From assembly GCA_964643965.1 (NCBI GenBank), contig CAZXVH010000102.1:1-19158 (forward strand): a DNA stretch of 19,158 nucleotides, given 5' to 3'. The translations under genes and the position numbers were made by a program. Shown in pieces: positions 13,294 to 19,158 of this stretch; the first letter of the stretch is position 1; each line of letters begins with the position of its first letter. Under the pieces are notes generated by a model. That model did not search any database and was not told where the DNA came from. It was given only the letters and a program-made list of their open reading frames with translations. Source of the DNA: GCA-2746795 sp964643965 (GTDB lineage Bacteria > Chloroflexota > Anaerolineae > Promineifilales > Promineifilaceae).

Positions 13294-14298
13294 ATGAACA
13301 AAATCGGCGATTTACTCCAGCCCATCCTCACCCTGCACAATCAGATTCGAGACGCCGTGGTGGCCGCCTGCGAGAGCCGTTCATTGGAGAGCATGGCCGC
13401 CATCGCCCAGGAAGGAGCGGGCGACACCATTTACGCCATCGACCGCCTCAGCGAAGAACGGCTCGTCGCTTTCTTCGAGCAGGAAATCGCCGTCCACACC
13501 CCGCTCGTCCTCATTGCGGAAGGGTTGGCCGGCGGGCAGCTGGTCTTGCCCGACCATACGCCGGAAGTAGAAGCCGCCTGGCGCATCATCGTAGACCCCA
13601 TCGACGGCAGCCGCGGCCTGATGTATCAAAAACGCAGCGGCTGGATTCTCACCGGCGTGGCTCCCAACCGGGGAACGCCCACAAATTTGCAAGATATTGA
13701 GTTGGCGGTACAAACGGAAATTCCGCTGGTGAAGCAGCATCTTTCGGATCAGGTGTGGGCGCAAAAGGGGAAAGGGGTAACGGCCGTTCGCCACAATCGT
13801 CTCACCGGCAGCCAAAGCCCCCTGCAACTACACCCTTCCCGCGCCGACACCATCGCCCACGGCTTTGCCTTCATCGCCCGCTTCTTCCCCGGAGCGCGTG
13901 AAGAATTGGCCGCCATCGACGAGGAGATTGTGCGTGAAGCGTTGGGACCGGTGCAGCCGGGCAAAACCCACTGCTTTGAGGATCAATACATCTGCTCTGG
14001 CGGGCAGTTGTATGAATTGATGTGCGGCCACGACCGCTTTGTGGCCGACATTCGCCCCTTGATGGAGCCGCTGCTGGCCCGGCGCGGCCTGGCCCTGGGC
14101 ATCTGCTGCCATCCTTACGATTTGTGCACGGAACTCATCGCCCGGGAACTGGGCGTCATCGTCACCGATGAACGAGGCGGTCCGCTGACCGCCCCGCTGA
14201 CGGTAGACGCCGAGATAAGTTGGGCCGGGTACGCCAACGCCGCTATTCAGCGCCAGATTGAACCGCTGTTGCAGCGGGCGCTGGCGAGGCGTGTTTAG
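13294..14298 (+). CDS. Inositol-monophosphatase-like (FIG superfamily) phosphatase
   Basis: A 334-residue, metal-dependent sugar or inositol phosphatase of the Li+-sensitive IMPase/FBPase superfamily. Seen: GDTIYAIDRLSE (43-54, the D..D..E motif), Glu76 in LIAEG (standing for the usual GEE), DPIDGSRGLMY (101-111, the core metal motif), ICSGGQLYELMCGHDRFVADIRP, and CHPYDLCTELIARELGVIVTDERGG, which matches WDxAAxxLIxEAGGxVTD including the last metal-binding Asp. It is about 60-70 residues longer than typical IMPases, with an insertion between DPIDG and the C-terminal lobe. The substrate cannot be read from the sequence: inositol phosphate, fructose 1,6-bisphosphate and PAP are candidates. The ATG has no clear Shine-Dalgarno. 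Its TAG stop coincides with the first base of the heptamer array. Confidence 0.82.
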   Translation: MNKIGDLLQPILTLHNQIRDAVVAACESRSLESMAAIAQEGAGDTIYAIDRLSEERLVAFFEQEIAVHTPLVLIAEGLAGGQLVLPDHTPEVEAAWRIIVDPIDGSRGLMYQKRSGWILTGVAPNRGTPTNLQDIELAVQTEIPLVKQHLSDQVWAQKGKGVTAVRHNRLTGSQSPLQLHPSRADTIAHGFAFIARFFPGAREELAAIDEEIVREALGPVQPGKTHCFEDQYICSGGQLYELMCGHDRFVADIRPLMEPLLARRGLALGICCHPYDLCTELIARELGVIVTDERGGPLTAPLTVDAEISWAGYANAAIQRQIEPLLQRALARRV

Positions 14299-14354
14299 TG
14301 AACAGTGGACAGTGAACAGTGGACAGTGAACAGTTTACAGTTTACAGTCCACTG
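14298..14354. repeat. ACAGTNN heptamer array, copy 2
   Basis: Seven tandem 7-bp units follow GTGA: ACAGTGG, ACAGTGA, ACAGTGG, ACAGTGA, ACAGTTT, ACAGTTT, ACAGTCC, ending in CCACTG. It shares the ACAGTTT-ACAGTTT-ACAGTCC-ACTG block with the array at 3260-3316 but lacks the inverted half. It fills the junction of two convergent genes, starts at the last base of the phosphatase stop codon, and encodes the last five residues (VDCKL) and the TAA of the tRNA-dihydrouridine synthase. Confidence 0.88.
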
Positions 14355-15384
14355 GCTTTACCAGGGGGAAGTAGCGGATTTTCTCCAGGGCGGAGATGGG
14401 TTCATGAGGGGGAACGGCCGTTTCCAGCGCCGCCAGCAAATCTTCAAACTGAGCCAGATCGTCCATCTCCATGAGCGAAAACAAATACGGTTTCACGGCC
14501 AGGCCGCGCAAATACCGTTTTAGACGCCGCCGAAAGCCGATCAGCCCTTGCGGATTACCGTAATAAGCCAGCATCTCGTCTAAATGCAGGCGCAGCGTCG
14601 CCATAATCTCGGCAAAAGTGAGATCGGCGCGTTCGCGGCGGGCGAATATCCAGGGATTGCCCACCGCCGCCCGCCCCACCATCACCGCGTCGCAGCTGGT
14701 GTATGCTCTCAGGCGATCAATGTCAACGGCCGTTTTCACATCCCCATTGCCGATCACCGGAATGCTCACCGCTTGCTTCAGCCGGGCAATGGCGTCCCAA
14801 TCCGCCTCGCCGGTATAACCCTGTTCTTTAGTGCGCCCATGCACCGCCACCAGCGCCGCCCCGTTTTCTTCCATGATGCGGGCGATCTCCAGGTAATTGC
14901 GCGACGCCGCATCCCAACCCAGGCGAATTTTGCCCGTCACCGGCACAGAGAGATGCTTCGTCAGCAGGCGAAACGTCTCCGCCACCAGCTTGGGCTGGCG
15001 CATCATGCCCACTCCCGCCCCCTGCTCACTGATCTGCGGCGCAGAGCAGCCCATGTTGACGTCGATGATATCCGGCCCCCACGGCTCGATTTTTTGCGCA
15101 GCCGCCAATAGTTCTGGGGCGTCAAAGCCAAAAATCTGGAACACCAACGGCCGTTCTCCGCCCGGGCGTACATCCAGTCGTCGCCACATCGGGTTTTCTT
15201 CATGGAGCAGCGCCCCGGCCGGCACAAACTCCGTGTAGTTCATGGCCGAGCCATACGCCCGGCACAAGCTGCGAAAAGGCACGTCCGAATAACGGGCCAT
15301 CGGCGCTAAAATGGCGTCGCCGTAAACGGGCACATCGCGCACCCAAAAGGTTGGTTCTGTCATGGCTGCGTTACCATCTGGCAT
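14335..15384 (-). CDS. dus: tRNA-dihydrouridine synthase, DusB-like
   Basis: FMN- and NADPH-dependent reduction of specific uridines in tRNA to dihydrouridine (cytosol). The 349 residues form a TIM barrel then a helical tRNA-binding domain: ILAPMARYSDVPFR (25-38), NYTEFVPAGALL, VFQIFGFDAPEL, DVNMGCSAPQISEQGAG with catalytic Cys113, TGKIRLGWD (Lys152), VAVHGRTKEQGYTGEADWDAI and PVIGNGDV with the FMN-phosphate loop VMVGRAAVGNPWIF. The catalytic loop reads GCSAPQ rather than the usual GCPxKK, so it is a diverged DusB/Dus3-like member. Starts at 15384 and 15363 are both possible, neither with a strong ribosome site. The final VDCKL is encoded by the heptamer array. Confidence 0.92.
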   Translation of the reverse strand: MPDGNAAMTEPTFWVRDVPVYGDAILAPMARYSDVPFRSLCRAYGSAMNYTEFVPAGALLHEENPMWRRLDVRPGGERPLVFQIFGFDAPELLAAAQKIEPWGPDIIDVNMGCSAPQISEQGAGVGMMRQPKLVAETFRLLTKHLSVPVTGKIRLGWDAASRNYLEIARIMEENGAALVAVHGRTKEQGYTGEADWDAIARLKQAVSIPVIGNGDVKTAVDIDRLRAYTSCDAVMVGRAAVGNPWIFARRERADLTFAEIMATLRLHLDEMLAYYGNPQGLIGFRRRLKRYLRGLAVKPYLFSLMEMDDLAQFEDLLAALETAVPPHEPISALEKIRYFPLVKPVDCKL

Positions 15385-15606
15385 AAATGTAATGTTCCAA
15401 AATGTGTCGGTTTTGGGAGATCAAGAGGGCTTCGCCGCCACGATGAGGCGGTCAAAGGGGTTTCTTGTCCAGGATGGGTCATGGGCGTTCAATAACTAGA
15501 CGGCCGTTTGTATACGTAGGTGATGCTAAGTACATGCGCCAATTATAAGCAGGGGTTGACCCTGTCGTCAATTATGCTCCGCGTTAACCTGGAAATACAC
15601 AAATTT
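15385..15606. other. Divergent intergenic stretch, no gene seen
   Basis: Between dus (minus) and the antiporter promoter. It contains a short hairpin (CCGCC/GGCGG near 15440), one ACGGCCGT copy (15500-15507) and the inverted repeat TTGAC (15556-15560) / GTCAA (15567-15571), a possible operator about 35 bases upstream of the -35 box. A short open frame from 15520 has no ribosome site and no recognisable protein. Confidence 0.45.
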
Positions 15607-15636
15607 TTGTCAAGCACTGCCTGTTCCCGTTACAAT
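15607..15636 (+). promoter_or_regulatory. Putative sigma-70-type promoter for the Ca2+/H+ antiporter
   Basis: TTGTCA (15607-15612) and TACAAT (15631-15636) are each 5/6 matches to consensus and are 18 bases apart. Transcription would start near 15643, about 168 bases before the preferred start codon. Confidence 0.55.
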
Positions 15637-15642
15637 CTTGTC

Positions 15643-15810
15643 CGCTTCATGCTGACCGCCTGGTTAGGGAAGCCGCCTGAAGAATTAAAAGGGGTGGCCC
15701 GGTGAGGACGTCGGTCACAGCGGCCGGCGGAAGATCGCGCTAGAGGAGTGGACAAAGATTCTCCCGCGTCCGTTGGCTTAAAATTTGAAGATGAAGATAA
15801 GGAAAAACGT
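15643..15810 (+). promoter_or_regulatory. Long GC-rich 5' leader of the antiporter gene
   Basis: The expected untranslated leader is unusually long and can pair with itself: CCGCC (near 15655) with GGCGG (near 15726), and GTGA with TCAC around 15702-15718, plus several GGCC runs. Leaders of Ca2+/Mn2+ exporter genes are often metal-sensing riboswitches of the yybP-ykoY class, but I could not match that consensus, so no class is assigned. Confidence 0.33.
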
Positions 15811-16893
15811 ATGAACGCCTTAGAAGCAATAAAAAAGAATCTCGGTTTAGGCACAATTATGCTCCTCCTGGCTCTGTGCATCCCCGCCGGCATCCTTCTG
15901 GAACTGAGCCATGCCAATCCTATTATCATCTTCATTGTGGCCGCTGTGGGTGTGGTGCCATTGGCGGGGATGATTGGGCAGTCTACCGAATCCCTGGCCG
16001 AAAAGGTGGGGCAGCGCCTGGGCGGACTGCTAAACGCCACCCTGGGCAATGCGGCCGAACTGATCATCTCGCTGGTAGCGCTGCGGGCTGGGTTAGTCAG
16101 CCTGGTTTTGGCCTCGATCACCGGTTCGATCTTAGGCAACCTACTGCTCGTTTTGGGACTATCTTTGTTGGTAGGTGGACTCAAAAATGGCAAGCAAACC
16201 TTCAACCGATCTAATGCCGGTATTGATGCCACATTGCTCATTCTGTCGGTCATTACCTTGGGCATACCCTCCCTGTTTAACTGGGAGATTGAACCCAATT
16301 TTGCCGCCGTTGAAGGCTTAAGTATTGGCGCTTCCATCGCCATGTTGGTGATGTATGGGTTGATAGTTTTATACTCCTTTACGGCTCAGCCCGACCCTGG
16401 CGACCCGGTATTGCGTGAAGCGCACAGCACCTCTGGTTGGAGTACCCGCCATGCCTTGATTATTTTAACGATTGCGGTGCTGCTCATTGTTGTTCTGAGC
16501 GAAATTCTGGTGGGCGCTGTGGAATATGTGACCGAAGCCCTGCATTTAAGCGAGTTTTTCATCGGCATCATCCTCATCCCCCTCATCGGCAATGCCGCTG
16601 AACATTTGGTGGCTGTGCAGGTAGCGCTTAAAGACAAAATGGATTTGAGCCTGAGCATTGCCATTGGCTCCAGCTTGCAAATTGCCCTGTTTGTGGCGCC
16701 GTTGCTGGTTTTCCTGAGTTTATTGTTGGGCAATCCCATGAAACTGGAGTTTAACCAGTTTGAATTGGCGGCCATGGCGGCCGCCGCGTTTATTGCCGCT
16801 TTTGTGTCGTTAGATGGGGAAAGTATCTGGCTGGAGGGGGCGATGCTGTTGACGGTGTATGTGGTTTTGGCGGTGGCGTTCTTTTTTCTGTAG
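15811..16893 (+). CDS. Ca2+/H+ antiporter (CAX family, CaCA superfamily)
   Basis: Inner-membrane exporter of Ca2+ (perhaps Mn2+) in exchange for protons. From ATG 15811 it has 360 residues, the normal CAX size, with about eleven hydrophobic helices. Both alpha-repeat signatures are present: LLNATLGNAAELIISLVALRAG (GNAAEL at 79-84, Glu83) and LIGNAAEHLVAVQVALKDKMDLSLSIAIGSSLQIALF (Glu264). An acidic stretch between the two halves is absent. An in-frame GTG at 15748 would add a 21-residue charged leader, but the purine-rich GAGGAG there overlaps that codon. AAGGA (15799-15803), seven bases before ATG 15811, fits better. It has its own promoter and is convergent with the NB-ARC gene. Confidence 0.93.
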   Translation: MNALEAIKKNLGLGTIMLLLALCIPAGILLELSHANPIIIFIVAAVGVVPLAGMIGQSTESLAEKVGQRLGGLLNATLGNAAELIISLVALRAGLVSLVLASITGSILGNLLLVLGLSLLVGGLKNGKQTFNRSNAGIDATLLILSVITLGIPSLFNWEIEPNFAAVEGLSIGASIAMLVMYGLIVLYSFTAQPDPGDPVLREAHSTSGWSTRHALIILTIAVLLIVVLSEILVGAVEYVTEALHLSEFFIGIILIPLIGNAAEHLVAVQVALKDKMDLSLSIAIGSSLQIALFVAPLLVFLSLLLGNPMKLEFNQFELAAMAAAAFIAAFVSLDGESIWLEGAMLLTVYVVLAVAFFFL

Positions 16894-16950
16894 TTGGAAC
16901 TGTCCCGCTTCATCGACCAACATCATCATGGCTGCGGGGATGGTTTTCCT

Positions 16951-18243
16951 TTAAACTATTTTCTCTCTGACGAAATCCTGAAGCACCGGAATCAAGCGAT
17001 AGCGCTCCTCAGTATATCCCTGGCGCAGCCAGGAGAGGCAAAATAGCTCACGCAAATACTCATCGGCGTCGGCAACGGCCAGTCCGGCCACAGCGGCGGC
17101 TTCGGGTATACCAAAATCTACGCCGGGCAAGATGCTTAGCATCAGCAAAAACTGCTGCAAAGTCGGCGACAATAACTGGTAACTGGTTTCCAGCGAGACG
17201 GTTAAGCTGCGCTTGCCTTGCGCCAAAAGCGACAGTCTCTCCGTCTCCTTTTGCAAATATTGATGAAAAACGGCCGTTTCCCACCCCGCCTCATATGCCA
17301 ATCGACACGCCGCCAGATCAAGCGCCAACGGATGATAGCCTACCAGCTTCGCTATTTCTTGCAGCTGCGCCTGCTCCCGCGCCACCCGCGCCCCGCCCAA
17401 AACCTTGGCCCATAAAGCCATGGCCTCCGTTTCAGTGAAGGCGCCAATATGAAAACGATGACTGCCTGGCAGCGCCAGTAAATCGCGGCGGCGGCTGGTA
17501 ACCAGGACAGCACAAGGGCCATTGGCTGGCAGCAAAGGCGTTAGCTGCTCTTCATGTTGCACATTATCCAGCACAATGAGCGCTCGTTTGTCAGCCAACA
17601 ACTCGCGCACGGCCGTACTGCGACTGGAAACATCTTTGTATTTAGAAACATCACGGCCGTAAGCTTCTCCCCATAACTGTAAAACAGACATGACAGGCGT
17701 GGCATCCAGCCGCGCCCATAACATGCCATCGGGGAAAGAAGAACGCAGTTGATAGGCCAAATGCACAGCCAGCGCCGTTTTCCCTTTACCTACTGCCCCC
17801 GACACCATAACAGCCCCCGTTTGATACGCTGCCAGGAGCATCTTTTGCAGGTGAGCCAGTAGTTCCTGCCGCCCGACAAACGTGGGCAAATCAGGGATAA
17901 TTTGAAAAGGAGATGGCCTTGCCCTGTTTGAAGCCCCCACTTCTGCCCAAAAAGCCAGCAAATGCTGCTCCATATCATCTTCAGTATGGTGACGCAGTTT
18001 CTCAAGAGAAGGATAGCCAGCCGCACGCAAAAGCGTATCAGCATCAGAAGCAGGTAAATGCAAAACGCGAGCCAGCTTGGCCACATCTTGCCAGGCTCGT
18101 GGCCGTTTCACCCGTCCCCCCAGCCAATTGACAATCGTCATTTTCGGCACACCCGTCAGCCGCGCCAACTGCCCTGGTCGATAAGCCGAATGCCCGACAT
18201 ATTCATTGAGAATATCTGTAAATGAGAGTGTCTCCTGGGTCAT
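16951..18243 (-). CDS. HTH-NB-ARC (STAND) ATPase without a sensor domain
   Basis: A 430-residue regulator-like ATPase. Residues about 8-75 form an XRE-type helix-turn-helix (QLARLTGVPKMTIVNWLGG). TFVGRQELLAHL (121-132) opens the NTPase, with Walker A GAVGKGKT (149-156), Walker B LIVLD (222-226), sensor-1-like VLVTSRRRD (247-254) and GYHPLALDLA (302-311, the GLPLAL motif). A winged-helix segment follows and ends RLIPVLQDFVREKIV. STAND proteins normally continue into TPR, WD40 or LRR repeats that sense the signal; here the frame stops at once and the next 57 bases to the antiporter stop hold no continuation, so either it is a naturally minimal form or the repeats were lost. GGGGAG lies seven bases before the ATG. 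The repeats at 18258-18297, just upstream, suggest self-regulation. Confidence 0.87.
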   Translation of the reverse strand: MTQETLSFTDILNEYVGHSAYRPGQLARLTGVPKMTIVNWLGGRVKRPRAWQDVAKLARVLHLPASDADTLLRAAGYPSLEKLRHHTEDDMEQHLLAFWAEVGASNRARPSPFQIIPDLPTFVGRQELLAHLQKMLLAAYQTGAVMVSGAVGKGKTALAVHLAYQLRSSFPDGMLWARLDATPVMSVLQLWGEAYGRDVSKYKDVSSRSTAVRELLADKRALIVLDNVQHEEQLTPLLPANGPCAVLVTSRRRDLLALPGSHRFHIGAFTETEAMALWAKVLGGARVAREQAQLQEIAKLVGYHPLALDLAACRLAYEAGWETAVFHQYLQKETERLSLLAQGKRSLTVSLETSYQLLSPTLQQFLLMLSILPGVDFGIPEAAAVAGLAVADADEYLRELFCLSWLRQGYTEERYRLIPVLQDFVREKIV

Positions 18244-18257
18244 ACTATCTCTCCCCT

Positions 18258-18297
18258 ATTGGTACAAATTGGTACGAATTTGTACCAGATTTTACCC
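18258..18297. promoter_or_regulatory. Phased 10-bp operator upstream of the NB-ARC gene
   Basis: Four consecutive decamers, ATTGGTACAA, ATTGGTACGA, ATTTGTACCA and GATTTTACCC, are in exact 10-bp register. GGTACAAATT (18261-18270) and AATTTGTACC (18277-18286) are also a perfect 10-bp inverted repeat. The site begins 15 bases upstream of the NB-ARC start codon, between it and the MauE-like gene. One-turn spacing places all sites on one DNA face, as expected for an oligomeric HTH protein. The NB-ARC protein is the obvious candidate binder (inference). Confidence 0.68.
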
Positions 18298-18369
18298 TAC
18301 CTTTTGTTTATGATACGGATCAATATATGAAGCCTACTTATTTCATAAGGATAATAGATTGTGGATAGT

Positions 18370-18398
18370 TTGCTTTACACATTCCCTATTTTTATTAT
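18370..18398 (+). promoter_or_regulatory. Putative promoter for the MauE-like gene
   Basis: TTGCTT (18370-18375) and TATTAT (18393-18398) are 17 bases apart, giving a start near 18405 and a leader of about 58 bases. The region is AT-rich, so chance matches are more likely than elsewhere. Confidence 0.35.
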
Positions 18399-18462
18399 GC
18401 GGCACAACCCATGACCAACTATAAAAAGCGTGTGTGTCGCTCACCTCTCAGGTATCGCTCTC

Positions 18463-19071
18463 ATGAATGAAAAAATGTTTGAAATTACGCTTCAATTATT
18501 TTCTTTAGCAATACGTATTCTTATTTCAGCCACCTTTATTTCAGCCGGATATTTTAAGCTGAAATCAAATGTTTCTTGGTTCTCGAATTTGTTCTATACC
18601 TTTGACCTTAAGGAAACGGCCGTTACTAAATCATGTCTTACTTTGTTGCCATGGGTAGAAATTTTAATTGGTAGTCTGCTGTTTATAGGATTTAGCTTGA
18701 AATTCATGGCAGTGATTGGCAGCATTTTAATGATTGCATTCACGCTTTTTATTTTACGCGCCGCCACAAGAAGCAAGTATGTAGATTGTGGCTGCTTTGG
18801 GAAAGCTCGGTCGGTGCAAAAATCAGGAGCGACTATATTAACACGTAACATCGTGCTGTTGATGTTAATATTCCTTCTTTATATCTCCCCTTTCCATATT
18901 TGGCAAAGCGAACCCCTGATTATTTTTAGCTCTGCAATGAATTATTACATAATCGTGATAATGCTTATGTCAATCTTTCTATTTGTGGTCTTTCTGGTTA
19001 TCGTGACAATTAGCTACTTTGATAACATACATAAAATTAGTTTAATAAAGGAGAAAATTCATGCTAAATAG
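18463..19071 (+). CDS. MauE/DoxX-family redox-associated membrane protein
   Basis: A 202-residue polytopic membrane protein with five to six hydrophobic helices. The N-terminal ISATFISAGYFKLKS, the PWVEILIGSLLFIG helix pair and DCGCFGK (Cys109, Cys111) followed by a charged loop and another helix match the MauE/DoxX-like group. In methylamine-dehydrogenase systems MauE works with the thioredoxin-like MauD on disulfide formation in the exported small subunit; related proteins occur in other export and redox clusters. ATG 18463 is preferred; a GTG at 18430 is in frame without a ribosome site. AT content is much higher than in the left genes, suggesting transfer. The stop overlaps the next gene by 11 bases, so the two are probably co-translated. 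Confidence 0.78.
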   Translation: MNEKMFEITLQLFSLAIRILISATFISAGYFKLKSNVSWFSNLFYTFDLKETAVTKSCLTLLPWVEILIGSLLFIGFSLKFMAVIGSILMIAFTLFILRAATRSKYVDCGCFGKARSVQKSGATILTRNIVLLMLIFLLYISPFHIWQSEPLIIFSSAMNYYIIVIMLMSIFLFVVFLVIVTISYFDNIHKISLIKEKIHAK

Positions 19072-19158
19072 AAGAGAGTTTCTTGGTATGTTTTCGAGTG
19101 GGGTCGGCGTATCTCTGATATCGAAATGGACAAGTATATTCCCAGAACGATACTTAAA
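19061..19158 (+). CDS. Start of a Tat-exported protein (partial, runs off the right edge)
   Basis: ATG 19061 follows AAAGGAG (19047-19053) by seven bases and stays open to the window end (32 residues). It begins MLNRREFLGMFSSGVGVSLI, a twin-arginine signal peptide: N-R-R-E-F-L-G matches the S-R-R-x-F-L-K consensus, followed by a moderately hydrophobic stretch. The product should be exported folded, often with a cofactor, or be membrane-anchored. Overlap with the MauE-like gene implies a functional pair. Candidates are an exported cysteine-rich or quinone-cofactor subunit matured with help from the MauE-like protein, but the mature part lies outside the window. Confidence 0.75.
   Translation, partial: MLNRREFLGMFSSGVGVSLISKWTSIFPERYL

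Larger units (their letters stand above)
137..18623. repeat. Dispersed ACGGCCGT palindrome family (22 copies)
   Basis: Copies of the 8-mer start at 137, 389, 1507, 2006, 2308, 3396, 3498, 6610, 7840, 8725, 11026, 11281, 12827, 13780, 14414, 14726, 15147, 15500, 17270, 17609, 17653 and 18616. Thirteen of them extend to the 10-mer palindrome AACGGCCGTT. Most are inside genes, in different reading frames, and three or four are intergenic. The span given is the range of copies, not one element. Confidence 0.85.

Noticed and set aside
13170..13700. 176-codon open frame on the plus strand overlapping the phosphatase
   Set aside because: It reads the phosphatase in another frame, with an Arg/His/Pro-rich product and no motif. 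The phosphatase frame carries all the family motifs.
15520..15705. Possible 61-residue leader peptide upstream of the antiporter
   Set aside because: No Shine-Dalgarno, it begins before the predicted transcript start, and it shows no recognisable composition.
15643..15810. yybP-ykoY Mn2+ riboswitch in the antiporter leader
   Set aside because: A GGGG run and a GTCGGTC segment are present, but the conserved loop sequences and their order do not match. Left as an unclassified leader.
15630..16343. 237-codon minus-strand open frame opposite the antiporter
   Set aside because: Antisense shadow of a hydrophobic membrane protein gene: the product is Ser/Arg/Pro-rich without domains, while the plus strand encodes the CAX signatures.
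1..19158. CRISPR array, tRNA, rRNA or transposase
   Set aside because: The only tandem repeats are 7-bp and 10-bp units without spacers. No cloverleaf with a T-loop, no rRNA stretch and no transposase-like frame was seen.

Overview
This is a bacterial chromosomal window: dense, mostly single-copy housekeeping and transport genes, GC roughly in the mid-50s by eye, and an AT-rich right end. Gene content (NAD-type GAPDH, 6-phosphogluconate dehydrogenase, a Na+-pumping acyl-CoA decarboxylase operon, a HisKA_3-type sensor kinase and a HTH/NB-ARC ATPase) together with heptamer repeat arrays and one abundant palindrome would fit an uncultured Chloroflexota (Anaerolineae-like) genome. That placement is inference from style and was not tested. 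No rRNA, tRNA, CRISPR array, transposase or phage gene was found.

Layout. 1-83: tail of an unidentified gene. 84-1239: gap (GAPDH) behind a leader with two overlapping hairpins, one of which pairs with the Shine-Dalgarno. 1254-5488, minus strand: a KimA-like K+ transporter, a tiny LysW-like zinc ribbon, a heptamer repeat array, then a PAS-PAS-GAF sensor histidine kinase. 5489-5781: divergent regulatory region rich in inverted repeats. 5782-9378, plus strand: a ClC chloride transporter fused to CBS and RCK_C domains, then gnd. 9410-13087, minus strand: a four-gene Na+-translocating decarboxylase operon (carboxyltransferase, OadG-like gamma, biotin carrier, beta pump). 13294-14298: inositol-monophosphatase-like enzyme, convergent with a DusB-type tRNA-dihydrouridine synthase (14335-15384), with a second heptamer array exactly at their junction. 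15385-15810: long gene-free leader; 15811-16893: CAX-type Ca2+/H+ antiporter. 16951-18243, minus strand: HTH-NB-ARC ATPase with no sensor domain. 18244-19158: AT-rich segment with a 10-bp-phased operator, a MauE/DoxX-type membrane protein and the start of a Tat-exported protein whose gene overlaps it.

The genes combine a central-carbon theme (gap, gnd, methylmalonyl-CoA-type decarboxylase) with an ion-homeostasis theme (K+, Cl-, Ca2+, Na+). The most unusual observations are outside the enzymes. The palindrome ACGGCCGT occurs 22 times by eye count, against less than one expected by chance. Two ACAGTNN heptamer arrays sit on gene ends and supply their stop codons. Dispersed 40-bp hairpin elements lie in a leader and inside an operon. 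At the right edge, an AT-rich MauE/Tat gene pair faces a stripped-down NB-ARC regulator across an iteron-like operator.
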